DNA of 21,727 nt, from the NCBI GenBank assembly GCA_945866165.1, contig CAMBGO010000009.1, forward strand, positions 1-21,727, written 5' to 3'. Position numbers and translations under genes: made by a program. This DNA comes from Chitinophaga pinensis. GTDB taxonomy: Bacteria; Bacteroidota; Bacteroidia; Chitinophagales; Chitinophagaceae. The notes under the pieces are model-generated. The model was not told the origin of the DNA. It did not search any database and saw only the letters and a list, made by a program, of their open reading frames with translations. Numbering within the stretch: the stretch's first letter is position 1; every line of letters begins with the position of its first letter. Below are positions 7,753 through 15,818 of this stretch, piece after piece.

Positions 7753-8745
7753 CTAGCCCAAGTCAATTTCGGTATCATCCCCAATGTTCAAGGTTCTTGT
7801 CTCACCCTTAATTTCGGTATCACATCCAATCAAAGAATCATGCAATACCACATCGTAGAGTTTGGCAAATGAACCAACCATGGATTCTTTTACAATAGAA
7901 TATTGTATCAATGCCTTTTCGCCAATTGAAACATGTGGACCAATAATGGAATTCCGAATTTCACATCCTGCGCCAATACTTACAGGTGGTATGATGATGG
8001 TGTTCTCAAATGAATGATCCTCGCTAATAACACCACCCCATTTCTTCAATAAGGTTGCATTGCTTTCTAACATGGTTTCCTTTTTCCCACAATCAAACCA
8101 ATTAGATACCTTAAATGTCTTGAACCTAATGCCTTGTGAGACCATGCAATCCAATGCCTTGGTTAAACCAAAATCAGCCTGACCGCCGTCTTTACTTGAA
8201 CCAATATTTTCGAGGCAGTCAAAAAGAAATTTTGAATCTGTGATTTTATAAATACCAACCAATGCATTGTTCGACTTTGGAATCTGAGGTTTCTCTATCA
8301 ACCTAGTTACATTATGTTCTTCGTCGGTTTCTGCTACACCAAAATCCCTAGGATCATCAACGCGTTTAACAGCCAATACTGACCCCTCTTCATTTAAAAA
8401 TTCAGCAATATTATATTCACAAATGGTATCGCCAAGAACAATCAACACATCATCACCTGCAACAGCCTTCTTGCACAAGAATACTGCATGCCCTAGACCA
8501 TTTCGTTCGTTTTGGTGAATAAATCTAATATTAAGATGGTCGTAATGTTCTTTTACATAATCCTGTATCTTATCACCCAAATAACCCACAACCAATACAA
8601 ACTCGTTAATACCAGCATCAACCAACTGGTCGATAATGATACCTAACACTGGTTTTCCTGCCAATGGCATCAAGGCCTTGGGCTGTGTATATGTGTGCGG
8701 CCGTAATTTTGTTCCTGCACCTGCAACGGGAATAATTGCTTTCAT
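7753..8745 (-). CDS. Sugar-phosphate nucleotidyltransferase with beta-helix tail
   Basis: Makes an NDP-sugar from NTP and a sugar 1-phosphate. The 330 residues comprise an N-terminal Rossmann-like transferase domain (1 to about 235) and a C-terminal left-handed beta-helix of hexapeptide-like repeats (about 240-320). The nucleotide-binding loop is GAGTKLRPHTYTQPK (9-23). It has Lys at position 13, where the family usually has Arg, but keeps R15 and K23. GLGHA (83-87) and the metal-binding GD (D106) are present. Members with this layout include RmlA-like thymidylyltransferases, UTP-glucose-1-phosphate uridylyltransferases and GDP-mannose pyrophosphorylases; the sequence does not settle which, so no symbol is given. 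It is last in a minus-strand run after tsaE and ald, 75 bp behind ald, and converges on fumC. Confidence 0.85.
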   Translation of the reverse strand: MKAIIPVAGAGTKLRPHTYTQPKALMPLAGKPVLGIIIDQLVDAGINEFVLVVGYLGDKIQDYVKEHYDHLNIRFIHQNERNGLGHAVFLCKKAVAGDDVLIVLGDTICEYNIAEFLNEEGSVLAVKRVDDPRDFGVAETDEEHNVTRLIEKPQIPKSNNALVGIYKITDSKFLFDCLENIGSSKDGGQADFGLTKALDCMVSQGIRFKTFKVSNWFDCGKKETMLESNATLLKKWGGVISEDHSFENTIIIPPVSIGAGCEIRNSIIGPHVSIGEKALIQYSIVKESMVGSFAKLYDVVLHDSLIGCDTEIKGETRTLNIGDDTEIDLG

Positions 8746-8820
8746 GTATGAAAATTGACTAGGTGAAAATAGCGAAAAAGCATGTAAGAATTTCGTTGAA
8801 TGATTTAGGCATTTTACAAC

Positions 8821-10035
8821 TCATCGCTGGCTTGCAATCAACAAATTTAAATCGGTAAATTTGAGGTTGAAACGCTCACTGAGGTGGAAATTGGTGAGCG
8901 CACCTTTAAACATATAAATTCCATTTCGAATATTAAGTTGATGCCAAACAAGTTTCTCTAGTCCACCCTCATCACTAATTCTCAATAGCAATGGCATCAA
9001 CACATTGCTAATAGCCTGTGAAGCTGTTCTAGCAAATCCAGACGGAATATTTGGAACACCATAATGTATAACATCAAATTTTTTAATCACGGGCCATTCA
9101 TGTGAAGTAACTTCTGATGTTTCAAAACAACCTCCACGATCGATGCTAACATCTACTATTACACTGCCAGGCCTCATCATAGAAACCATTTCCTCTGTAA
9201 CAACCATAGGGGTTCTGCCACTTGAAGAAGAAAGAGCACCAACTGCAACATCGCAAGTCTTTAATTGCTTTGCAATGATCTTAGGCTCAAGAACAGAAGT
9301 CCACAACCTCACTCCAATATTATTTTGCAGTCGTTTCAATTTATAAATATTGTTATCAAAAACTTTCACGCTTGCACCAACAGCCAAGGCCGTTCTTGCA
9401 GCATATTCACCAACAATACCAGCACCTATGATGATTACTTTTGTAGGAGGTATACCTGAAATACCACCTAACAATACCCCTCGTCCATTATTTGCACTAC
9501 CAAGATATTGACCTGCGATTAGCATTACAGCACTTCCTGCAATTTCACTCATGCTTCTTACAATCGGATTGTGCCCAGATTCGTCTTTTAGGTTTTCAAA
9601 AGAAAGTGCCGTGATCCTTTTTTCCATCATCTTTTCCAGAATATGGGTTTTCATAACTGGAAGATGAATGGGCGAAATGATGGTTTGTCCAACATTCAGT
9701 AAAGGCAACTCATTATCTGATACTGGTGCCGACTTTACTATTAAATCATTTTTAAAAAGTTCTTTTTTGTCATGCACAATTTCAGCTCCTGCATCAGCAT
9801 AATCACTATCAGAAAAATGTGATCCCTCACCGGCCTTGTGTTCAACAGAAACACAGTGGCCATTTGAAACAAGTATGCCTACTGCATCCGGAGTCAGTGC
9901 AATCCTATTTTCCTGAAAGGCATTCTCTTTCGGTATGGCGATTGATAGCGCAGAAGAAAATGGCTTAATATCCAAGGTTTCTTCTAATGTTTCATAATTG
10001 AATCCAGAACTAACAAAAGGCTTCTTTGAGGTCAT
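8821..10035 (-). CDS. ald: Alanine dehydrogenase
   Basis: NAD-dependent interconversion of L-alanine with pyruvate and ammonia (AlaDH/PNT family). 404 residues, with about 30 more at the N-terminus than classical Ald. Expected functional residues can be placed: R44 in ENRIALTP, K101 in IVKSAPV, H124 in SPIHLP, and the NAD loop GAGIVG (204-209). VIVDVSIDRGGCFETS is the typical Ald block near the active site. Two places differ from classical enzymes: KSAPV stands where KVKEP is usual, and the YLHLA motif reads SPIHLP. It could therefore be a divergent subgroup with altered substrate or kinetics; a transhydrogenase alpha subunit is less likely because no membrane part follows. It starts 27 bp behind tsaE in the same direction, so the two are probably cotranscribed. 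Confidence 0.85.
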   Translation of the reverse strand: MTSKKPFVSSGFNYETLEETLDIKPFSSALSIAIPKENAFQENRIALTPDAVGILVSNGHCVSVEHKAGEGSHFSDSDYADAGAEIVHDKKELFKNDLIVKSAPVSDNELPLLNVGQTIISPIHLPVMKTHILEKMMEKRITALSFENLKDESGHNPIVRSMSEIAGSAVMLIAGQYLGSANNGRGVLLGGISGIPPTKVIIIGAGIVGEYAARTALAVGASVKVFDNNIYKLKRLQNNIGVRLWTSVLEPKIIAKQLKTCDVAVGALSSSSGRTPMVVTEEMVSMMRPGSVIVDVSIDRGGCFETSEVTSHEWPVIKKFDVIHYGVPNIPSGFARTASQAISNVLMPLLLRISDEGGLEKLVWHQLNIRNGIYMFKGALTNFHLSERFNLKFTDLNLLIASQR

Positions 10036-10062
10036 CTTTACTTTCTTTTGGTAGGTTATATT

Positions 10063-10494
10063 TTATTTAAGAATCTTAATTAATCGATTCCCTGATTCTG
10101 TATGCGAAAGAAATACTTTCAGCGTTTGTAAAGGCAATAGTTTTTCAATACGCTCAGGCCACTCAACAAAACAAAATCCATCTACATCGAAGCACTCTTC
10201 TATTCCCGCTTCTCTTGCTTCCTCCAGGTCTTTTATTCGGTAAGCATCAATATGAAAAATCCGCTTTTGATTTCCGTCTTCAAGATAGGCATATTCATTG
10301 ACTAGAGAAAAGGTAGGACTTCCAACAACATCCTCAACGCCGAGCAAACCACACAGACAGCTTATCAGAGTTGTTTTACCAGACCCCAATTCGCCGGAAA
10401 AAGCAATAACCTTGAAGCCATTCATTTGATTTAACAAATCATTGGATATAGCGTTCATATCAGCAAGACCAAATACCTTTTCCTGTATTTCCAT
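10063..10494 (-). CDS. tsaE: tRNA t6A biosynthesis ATPase TsaE
   Basis: Small P-loop ATPase that works with TsaB and TsaD to make N6-threonylcarbamoyl-adenosine at position 37 of ANN-decoding tRNAs. 143 residues. The Walker A motif is GELGSGKT (34-41). The family blocks SPTFSLVNEY, HIDAYRIKD and FVEWPERI are all present in order, so the protein looks complete. Its ATG at 10494 lies 6 bases beyond a perfect -7 box (TATCTTTG on the minus strand, 10501-10508). tsaB and tsaD are not in the window. ald follows 27 bp downstream. Confidence 0.93.
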   Translation of the reverse strand: MEIQEKVFGLADMNAISNDLLNQMNGFKVIAFSGELGSGKTTLISCLCGLLGVEDVVGSPTFSLVNEYAYLEDGNQKRIFHIDAYRIKDLEEAREAGIEECFDVDGFCFVEWPERIEKLLPLQTLKVFLSHTESGNRLIKILK

Positions 10495-10500
10495 ACATTA

Positions 10501-10508
10501 CAAAGATA
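10501..10508 (-). promoter_or_regulatory. Bacteroidota-type -7 box for tsaE
   Basis: CAAAGATA on the plus strand reads TATCTTTG on the minus strand, a perfect TAnnTTTG box ending 6 bases before the tsaE ATG. No clear -33 TTG is seen at the usual distance. Confidence 0.5.
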
Positions 10509-10623
10509 GTATGATTAATCTTTTTATCCATTTGCATTGATATGTTTCAGGTCTAATAAATTGGAAGCAATATCAATCATGACTTTTATGATTTTTTAAA
10601 ATAATTAATCAGGTCATAATTAG

Positions 10624-10631
10624 TAATTTTG
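10624..10631 (+). promoter_or_regulatory. Bacteroidota-type -7 box for copA
   Basis: TAATTTTG matches TAnnTTTG exactly and ends 4 bases before the copA ATG at 10636. If used, transcription would begin at or next to the start codon, giving a leaderless or nearly leaderless mRNA. A canonical -33 TTG is not seen. Confidence 0.5.
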
Positions 10632-10635
10632 CAAT

Positions 10636-12753
10636 ATGGAAAAAGTACACTGGAAGGTTGAAGGAATGACTTGTGCAAATTGTGCGCTAACCATCAACAA
10701 GTATTTGGAAAAAAAAGGTATGCAAAACATCAAGATCAATCCCATTGATGGTGATGTGTCGTTTGAGGAAATTGAAAATACACCCAAAGAAATTTTAAAA
10801 AAAGACATACACGACCTCGGATACGAAGTGGTTGATGATATAAAAGATACCAATAAAAAAAAGGCATATTTTCTTTCAACTCAAATAGGTCGCTTTTTAT
10901 TCTGTCTCCCTTTCACATTGATTCTTATGCTTCACATGCTGGATCGATGGATTCATTTACATTGGCTAATGAACCCTTGGCTTCAATTAGCATTGTGTAC
11001 GCCAGTCTATTTCATTGGCATGTCATTTTTTGGTAAGAGTGCATACAAAAGCCTCAGAAACGGTATGCCAAACATGAATGTGCTAATTACCATTGGAGCA
11101 TCAGCGGCTTTTATTTATAGTTTGATTGGTGCCTTGATGGGACTTGGCGGGGAATATCTTTTTTATGAAACAGCAGCAACCATCATCACCCTTGTATTTC
11201 TTGGTAATTACATGGAGGATGCTTCTATACAATCAACACAAAGAGCACTTAAGTCATTGGTGAAATCGCAAAAGCTAATGGCTAACATGATAGCCTTTGA
11301 TGAACATCACCAAGAAGTAATACTACCCATCGAAAACACCCAATTAAAGGTTGGAGATCTTGTGCTGATTAGAAGCGGTGAGCAAGTGCCAATAGATTGT
11401 AAAATACTATGGGGTGAAGCACATATAAATGAATCGTTGTTAACTGGCGAAAGCATCCCCGTGCACAAAAAAAATAAGGATGCCTTAATCGGAGGAAGCA
11501 TTGTTGAATCAGGCCAAATTAAAGCGCAGGTAACAGCCACTGGCGATGATACTGTTCTTTCAGGAATATTAAACCTGGTAAAACAGGCCCAGGGTGAAAA
11601 ACCGCCTATTCAATTTTTAGCCGATAAAATAAGTGCGATTTTTGTACCCGTTGTGTTGGTTATTACACTGATTACATTCACTGCAAATTTTATTTACCTT
11701 GATAATTTCACTGATGCGATGATGAGAAGCATCGCAGTATTGGTGATTGCCTGTCCTTGCGCCATGGGCTTGGCTACACCCGCAGCGATTGCAGTAGGAT
11801 TAGGAAGGGCTGCCAGATCAGGCATCCTGTTTAGAAATGCAAAGAGTTTAGAAAATTTCAGGACAATCAAACAAGTGGTATTTGATAAGACTGGCACGCT
11901 AACAACAGGCTTATTCACCATTTCAGATTATAAATATGTTGACATTGACGAACCTGAATTTAAATCAATCGTCTTTTCAATGGAAAAATATTCCACCCAT
12001 CCCATAGCAAAATGTATATCGGCTTCATTTAAAACCAAAGAAGAAGTTAGATGGAAAAGCATTGAAGAGGTAAAAGGCATTGGCATGAAAAGTGAGGATA
12101 AAAATGGAAATGTTTATTGGGCAGGTTCATTTAAAATAGCAATGGATCTAACTACTGAAGCCAATCACAATGTTTATGTACTAAAAAACAATAAACTTAT
12201 TGGATGGATTGATGTAGAAGATGAACTGAGGGCTGAAGCGAAAGAAATTATTCAATATCTCAAAAGCAAGCAGATCAAGACAATCTTGCTTAGTGGTGAC
12301 CGCCAGGAAAAATGTGATTTTATTGCAAATCAACTTGGCATCGACGAAGTGATTGCAGAACAAAGTCCTGAACAAAAACTTGAAAAAATTGATTTACTAA
12401 ACAAGATTACACCCACTGCCATGGTAGGAGATGGCATTAATGATGCACCGGCCTTGGCAAAAGCAACCATCGGAATTTCATTGAGTGAAGCATCTCAAAT
12501 TGCCATCCAAAGCGCACAGGTAGTACTAATGAATCAAGGAATCAAAAAACTACCACTTGCACTAGGATTAGGTAGGCATACCTATATCACCATTAAACAA
12601 AATCTCTTTTGGGCTTTTTTCTATAATATAATTGCCATACCTATTGCAGCGTTTGGCTACCTTACCCCTACCTTTGGTGCATTGGTAATGGGGCTCAGCG
12701 ATGTTGTGCTCGCAATCAATTCTGTAAAGCTCTTCATTAAAAAAGTGACCTGA
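10636..12753 (+). CDS. copA: Copper-exporting P1B-type ATPase
   Basis: Membrane pump that uses ATP to export Cu(I). 705 residues with one N-terminal heavy-metal domain (about 4-68, GMTCANC with C13 and C16) and about eight membrane helices. The actuator loop has TGES (270-273), the metal-site helix CPC (373-375), the phosphorylation site DKTGT (417-421, D417), then an HP motif in STHPIAK and the hinge GDGIND (598-603). CPC plus YN in the seventh helix marks a monovalent copper/silver pump. In the last helix the usual MxxSS reads MGLSD, a noticeable change at a copper-coordinating region. With one metal domain it is shorter than two-domain relatives. An eight-A run at 10855-10862 lies at the metal domain/membrane junction. 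No CsoR, CueR or CopZ gene adjoins it. recQ starts 13 bp downstream. Confidence 0.93.
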   Translation: MEKVHWKVEGMTCANCALTINKYLEKKGMQNIKINPIDGDVSFEEIENTPKEILKKDIHDLGYEVVDDIKDTNKKKAYFLSTQIGRFLFCLPFTLILMLHMLDRWIHLHWLMNPWLQLALCTPVYFIGMSFFGKSAYKSLRNGMPNMNVLITIGASAAFIYSLIGALMGLGGEYLFYETAATIITLVFLGNYMEDASIQSTQRALKSLVKSQKLMANMIAFDEHHQEVILPIENTQLKVGDLVLIRSGEQVPIDCKILWGEAHINESLLTGESIPVHKKNKDALIGGSIVESGQIKAQVTATGDDTVLSGILNLVKQAQGEKPPIQFLADKISAIFVPVVLVITLITFTANFIYLDNFTDAMMRSIAVLVIACPCAMGLATPAAIAVGLGRAARSGILFRNAKSLENFRTIKQVVFDKTGTLTTGLFTISDYKYVDIDEPEFKSIVFSMEKYSTHPIAKCISASFKTKEEVRWKSIEEVKGIGMKSEDKNGNVYWAGSFKIAMDLTTEANHNVYVLKNNKLIGWIDVEDELRAEAKEIIQYLKSKQIKTILLSGDRQEKCDFIANQLGIDEVIAEQSPEQKLEKIDLLNKITPTAMVGDGINDAPALAKATIGISLSEASQIAIQSAQVVLMNQGIKKLPLALGLGRHTYITIKQNLFWAFFYNIIAIPIAAFGYLTPTFGALVMGLSDVVLAINSVKLFIKKVT

Positions 12754-12766
12754 TTTTAAACAAGAC

Positions 12767-14662
12767 ATGACGCCTCAACAAATACTGAAACAATACTGGG
12801 GGCATGATACATTCCGGACTTTGCAGGAAAGTATCATCAATGATATTCTCGAAGGAAATGACGTATTAGCTATACTGCCAACAGGTGGAGGAAAATCGAT
12901 TTGCTTCCAAGTTCCAACAATGATGAAAGATGGATGCTGTCTTGTTGTAACACCCCTTATTGCATTAATGGAAGACCAGGTTCAACAATTGCAAAAAAAA
13001 GACATTGCCGCTGCAGCCATCACTGCTGGCATGAGCAACTTAGAAACAGAATTAATTTTAAGAGATTGCATAGATGGGTCATTGAAATTCCTTTACGTAT
13101 CTCCAGAGCGATTAGAGACTAAGATGTTTTTAAATGCCACATCAGAAATGCCAATCTCGTTTATTGCAGTAGATGAGGCACATTGCGTTTCCCAATGGGG
13201 CTATGATTTTCGCCCCGCTTATCTAAACATTGCAAAAATCAGAACGCATTTCAGGAATGTACCAATCATTGCACTTACAGCATCAGCGACTGAAGAAGTA
13301 AAGAATGACATCATTGAAAAATTAAAGATGCTCAAGGGAAGGACTTTTATGAGTTCCTTTAGTAGACCAAACCTTGCCTATGTCGCAGAAAAATCTACTG
13401 ATAAAACGAATAGATTAATTGAAGTATTGAAAAAAGTTAAAGGAACTGCAATCGTTTATTGTAAAAGTAGAAAAAGAACAAACGAAATCAGTGATCTCAT
13501 AAAAAACCATGGTATAGAAAGTAATTTTTATCATGCCGGACTAGATCGTGATACTAGAAAATTACGTCAGCAAGAATGGATTAATGGAACAACAAAGGTG
13601 ATAGTCTGTACAAATGCCTTTGGAATGGGTATAGATAAAGGAGATGTTCGATTGGTGATACATGCAGACATGCCTGATTGCTTAGAAAATTATTATCAGG
13701 AAGCTGGTAGAGCTGGAAGAGATGGCCAAAAGTCTTATGCATTGCTACTTTACAACAACCAGGATATTGAGGAACTAAAAAAACTTCCAGATATTAGGTT
13801 CCCAACGATTACTACTATCAGAAAAGTATATCAGTCCCTTGCCAATTATTTTCAAATTCCCAACAGTTTTGGAGGAGAACAATACTATGACTTTGACATT
13901 GATGACTTTATGCAAAAATTCAACCTCAAAGCAAATGAAGTTATTTACTCACTTCAGGCATTAAAAAATGAAAGAATCATATCCTATCAGGAACAAGTTT
14001 ATAAGCCATCATTTGCACAGTTTACATCTAGCAGGACTGACATTGAAGAATTCGAAAAAAGTAATCCCAATGGTGAACTTGTAATCAAGGCCTTGTTAAG
14101 AACATACAGCGGAATTATAGATATGCCAGTCCGAATTAATGAAAAGCAAATTGCAAAAGTTATTAAAAGGGATCTCACTTTTGTTTTAAACCAACTTCAT
14201 TTGCTTTTCAAGTCAGGTATTATTAAATACACACCCAAAAAAGAAACCCCTCAAATTCTGTATTTACAAAATAGAATTAAGACAGATGAACTTAACCTCA
14301 ACTATGATATCTACCTAAAAAGAAAAAAACAATTTCAAGAAAGAATCAACAAGCTTATCAATTTTGCTACACTTGAAAATTGTAGGGCCGGATACATCGG
14401 AAACTATTTTGGTGACAAAGAACTAAAATCTTGTGAAGTATGTGATAATTGTCTTAAATCAAAAAAAGAAGTATTAACATTATCTGAATTTGGCAATATT
14501 CATGAAAAAATAATTGCTTCAATGAAAGGCAATAATACAACAATAGATGAGCTTAATGGCAAACTTGGTATTTCAAAAGATCAATTAATGTTGGTACTGG
14601 AGGAAATGAAAAAAGAGCAGCTGATAGGCATCAGGCTAGACGGATCACTATTTTTAAACTAA
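12767..14662 (+). CDS. recQ: ATP-dependent DNA helicase RecQ, short form
   Basis: 3'-5' superfamily 2 helicase acting in recombination and replication-fork repair. 631 residues. Motif 0 is FRTLQ (16-20), Walker A TGGGKS (39-44, K43), and the DEAH box D136-H139 continues into the RecQ-specific CVSQWGYDFRP loop. Motif VI is QEAGRAGRDGQ. The RQC region has four zinc-binding cysteines C539, C556, C559 and C562, then a winged-helix part. There is no HRDC domain at the C-terminus, where longer RecQ proteins (about 700 residues or more) carry one, so this is the short type; Bacteroidota often carry a second, longer RecQ. The gap from copA is only 13 bp, which suggests cotranscription from the copA promoter although the functions are unrelated. 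Confidence 0.93.
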   Translation: MTPQQILKQYWGHDTFRTLQESIINDILEGNDVLAILPTGGGKSICFQVPTMMKDGCCLVVTPLIALMEDQVQQLQKKDIAAAAITAGMSNLETELILRDCIDGSLKFLYVSPERLETKMFLNATSEMPISFIAVDEAHCVSQWGYDFRPAYLNIAKIRTHFRNVPIIALTASATEEVKNDIIEKLKMLKGRTFMSSFSRPNLAYVAEKSTDKTNRLIEVLKKVKGTAIVYCKSRKRTNEISDLIKNHGIESNFYHAGLDRDTRKLRQQEWINGTTKVIVCTNAFGMGIDKGDVRLVIHADMPDCLENYYQEAGRAGRDGQKSYALLLYNNQDIEELKKLPDIRFPTITTIRKVYQSLANYFQIPNSFGGEQYYDFDIDDFMQKFNLKANEVIYSLQALKNERIISYQEQVYKPSFAQFTSSRTDIEEFEKSNPNGELVIKALLRTYSGIIDMPVRINEKQIAKVIKRDLTFVLNQLHLLFKSGIIKYTPKKETPQILYLQNRIKTDELNLNYDIYLKRKKQFQERINKLINFATLENCRAGYIGNYFGDKELKSCEVCDNCLKSKKEVLTLSEFGNIHEKIIASMKGNNTTIDELNGKLGISKDQLMLVLEEMKKEQLIGIRLDGSLFLN

Positions 14663-15058
14663 ACCTTACATAAAAGTAGTAATGTCTATATCTTGTTTAT
14701 GGTATGGGCAAAAAAAAGGGCCCGCATGGAAATGCAGCCCGTTTAAAATCCAATATCCTATGAAAAACCAATATGAAATTATAAATTTTATAATATCAAG
14801 TTGTTCTAATAATTTAATAAATGATTTTTTTTACAAAAATTTCTAACTACTTCAAAATGAATAATTTATATAATTTTTATTGCCATATATCTGAGTCAAT
14901 TTTTTTCAATTTTAAGAACAAAATATCATTTGAGCTTATGTTAAAACCTTTTGGTGCAGGTATTTAAAAATTATAAAAAGCTTGTTTAACAAAAGATTAT
15001 TCCTAATATGATAAGATCTTGAGATCAAATAATATTACTTTGTTTAAAATCACCTACT
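14663..15058. other. 396-bp AT-rich intergenic region
   Basis: No convincing gene. It contains a hairpin near its left end (14718-14740), a possible 54-codon frame at 14682-14846 with no recognisable features, a perfect GATCT-TG-AGATC inverted repeat at 15015-15026, and a near-consensus -7 box TTACTTTG at 15035-15042 (one mismatch) 16 bases before the response regulator. The rest is AT-rich sequence without repeats or tRNA-like folds that I can see. Confidence 0.6.
14710..14740 (-). terminator. Hairpin with T-tract on the minus strand
   Basis: GGGC (14718-14721) pairs with GCCC (14737-14740), and GCAT (14724-14727) with ATGC (14732-14735), across a small internal loop with a GGAA apex. The A8 at 14710-14717 becomes eight T on the minus strand directly after the stem, the form of an intrinsic terminator in that direction. 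In the plus direction, after recQ, only GTTTAAAA follows, a weak tail. Confidence 0.5.
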
Positions 15059-15760
15059 ATGTCATCCCCAAAAACCAAACCCAACATCCTTCTTTGTGAA
15101 GATGACCCTAACCTGGGCCTTGTACTGAAAAATTTTCTGGAACTAAACGATATGGACGTAATCCTTGAAAGGGATGGCAGACTTGGACTTGCTGCCTTTC
15201 AACGTGAAAAAATCGATCTATGTCTCCTTGATGTAATGATGCCAAAAATGGACGGATTTGCTCTTGCAGAAGAAATACGGGATATCAATCCTGACGTACC
15301 CCTTTTCTTCCTGTCAGCAAAATCGATGAAAGAAGATCAAATTAAAGGATATAACCTTGGCGCTGATGATTATATCACCAAGCCATTTGATTCTGATGTG
15401 CTTCTACTCAAAATCAAGGCCATCCTAAAAAGAAATGAGGAACAAAACAGGGAGGTTATTAATACAGAATACGACTTAGGTCAATACCACTTCATTCCAA
15501 AGCTCAGGGAATTATCATTGGGTGAAAAGAAAACGACCCTTTCTCCAAAAGAAAATGAACTATTGAAAATGTTGAGCGAATACAAGAATGACCTTCTGCA
15601 AAGGGATCAGGCATTGAAAAAGATTTGGGGTAACGATAACTATTTCAATGGAAGAAGTATGGATGTGTATATAGCCAAGTTGAGAAAATACCTTAAAGAA
15701 GACCCGAATGTTGAGATCGTCAACATACATGGAAATGGCTTCAGGCTAATCGTTAAATAA
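15059..15760 (+). CDS. OmpR/PhoB-family response regulator (RprY-like)
   Basis: Two-component transcription factor. 233 residues: receiver domain (about 8-125) with acidic pocket E14/D15/D16, phospho-acceptor D58 in LLDVMMPKMDGF, S86 in the Thr/Ser switch position and K108 in DYITKPF. A winged-helix DNA-binding domain follows (about 135-231), with the transactivation loop near LSPKENELLKML and the recognition region near GRSMDVYIAKLRKYL. Wording such as LCEDDPNLG and GADDYITKPF resembles the RprY regulators of Bacteroidota. No histidine kinase adjoins, so its partner is elsewhere. A perfect 5-bp-arm inverted repeat at 15015-15026 lies 32 bases before the ATG and might be an operator, although OmpR-family sites are more often direct repeats. 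The gene ends in a shared terminator with ruvB. Confidence 0.9.
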   Translation: MSSPKTKPNILLCEDDPNLGLVLKNFLELNDMDVILERDGRLGLAAFQREKIDLCLLDVMMPKMDGFALAEEIRDINPDVPLFFLSAKSMKEDQIKGYNLGADDYITKPFDSDVLLLKIKAILKRNEEQNREVINTEYDLGQYHFIPKLRELSLGEKKTTLSPKENELLKMLSEYKNDLLQRDQALKKIWGNDNYFNGRSMDVYIAKLRKYLKEDPNVEIVNIHGNGFRLIVK

Positions 15761-15776
15761 TTGTCTTAAGATAATC

Positions 15777-15818
15777 AATCTCCTTTTTTGCATGATAACA
15801 TCATCAAAAAAGGAGATT
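15777..15818. terminator. Bidirectional terminator between response regulator and ruvB
   Basis: AATCTCCTTTTTTG (15777-15790) pairs with CAAAAAAGGAGATT (15805-15818). After one bulged C (15791), ATGAT (15792-15796) pairs with ATCAT (15800-15804) over an AAC loop: 19 pairs with a single bulge. T-rich DNA follows on the plus strand. The right arm overlaps the last codons of ruvB (stop at 15804-15806). Confidence 0.85.

Noticed and set aside
10855..11036. -1 frameshift product of copA as a free copper chaperone
   Set aside because: The -1 frame stays open for 57 codons with an unrelated tail, unlike the short chaperone made in E. coli; only the +1 outcome is worth keeping as a possibility.
14682..14846. 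54-codon open frame in the recQ/response-regulator gap
   Set aside because: It runs through the hairpin, its second half is AT-driven low-complexity sequence, and I recognise no motif or start signal.
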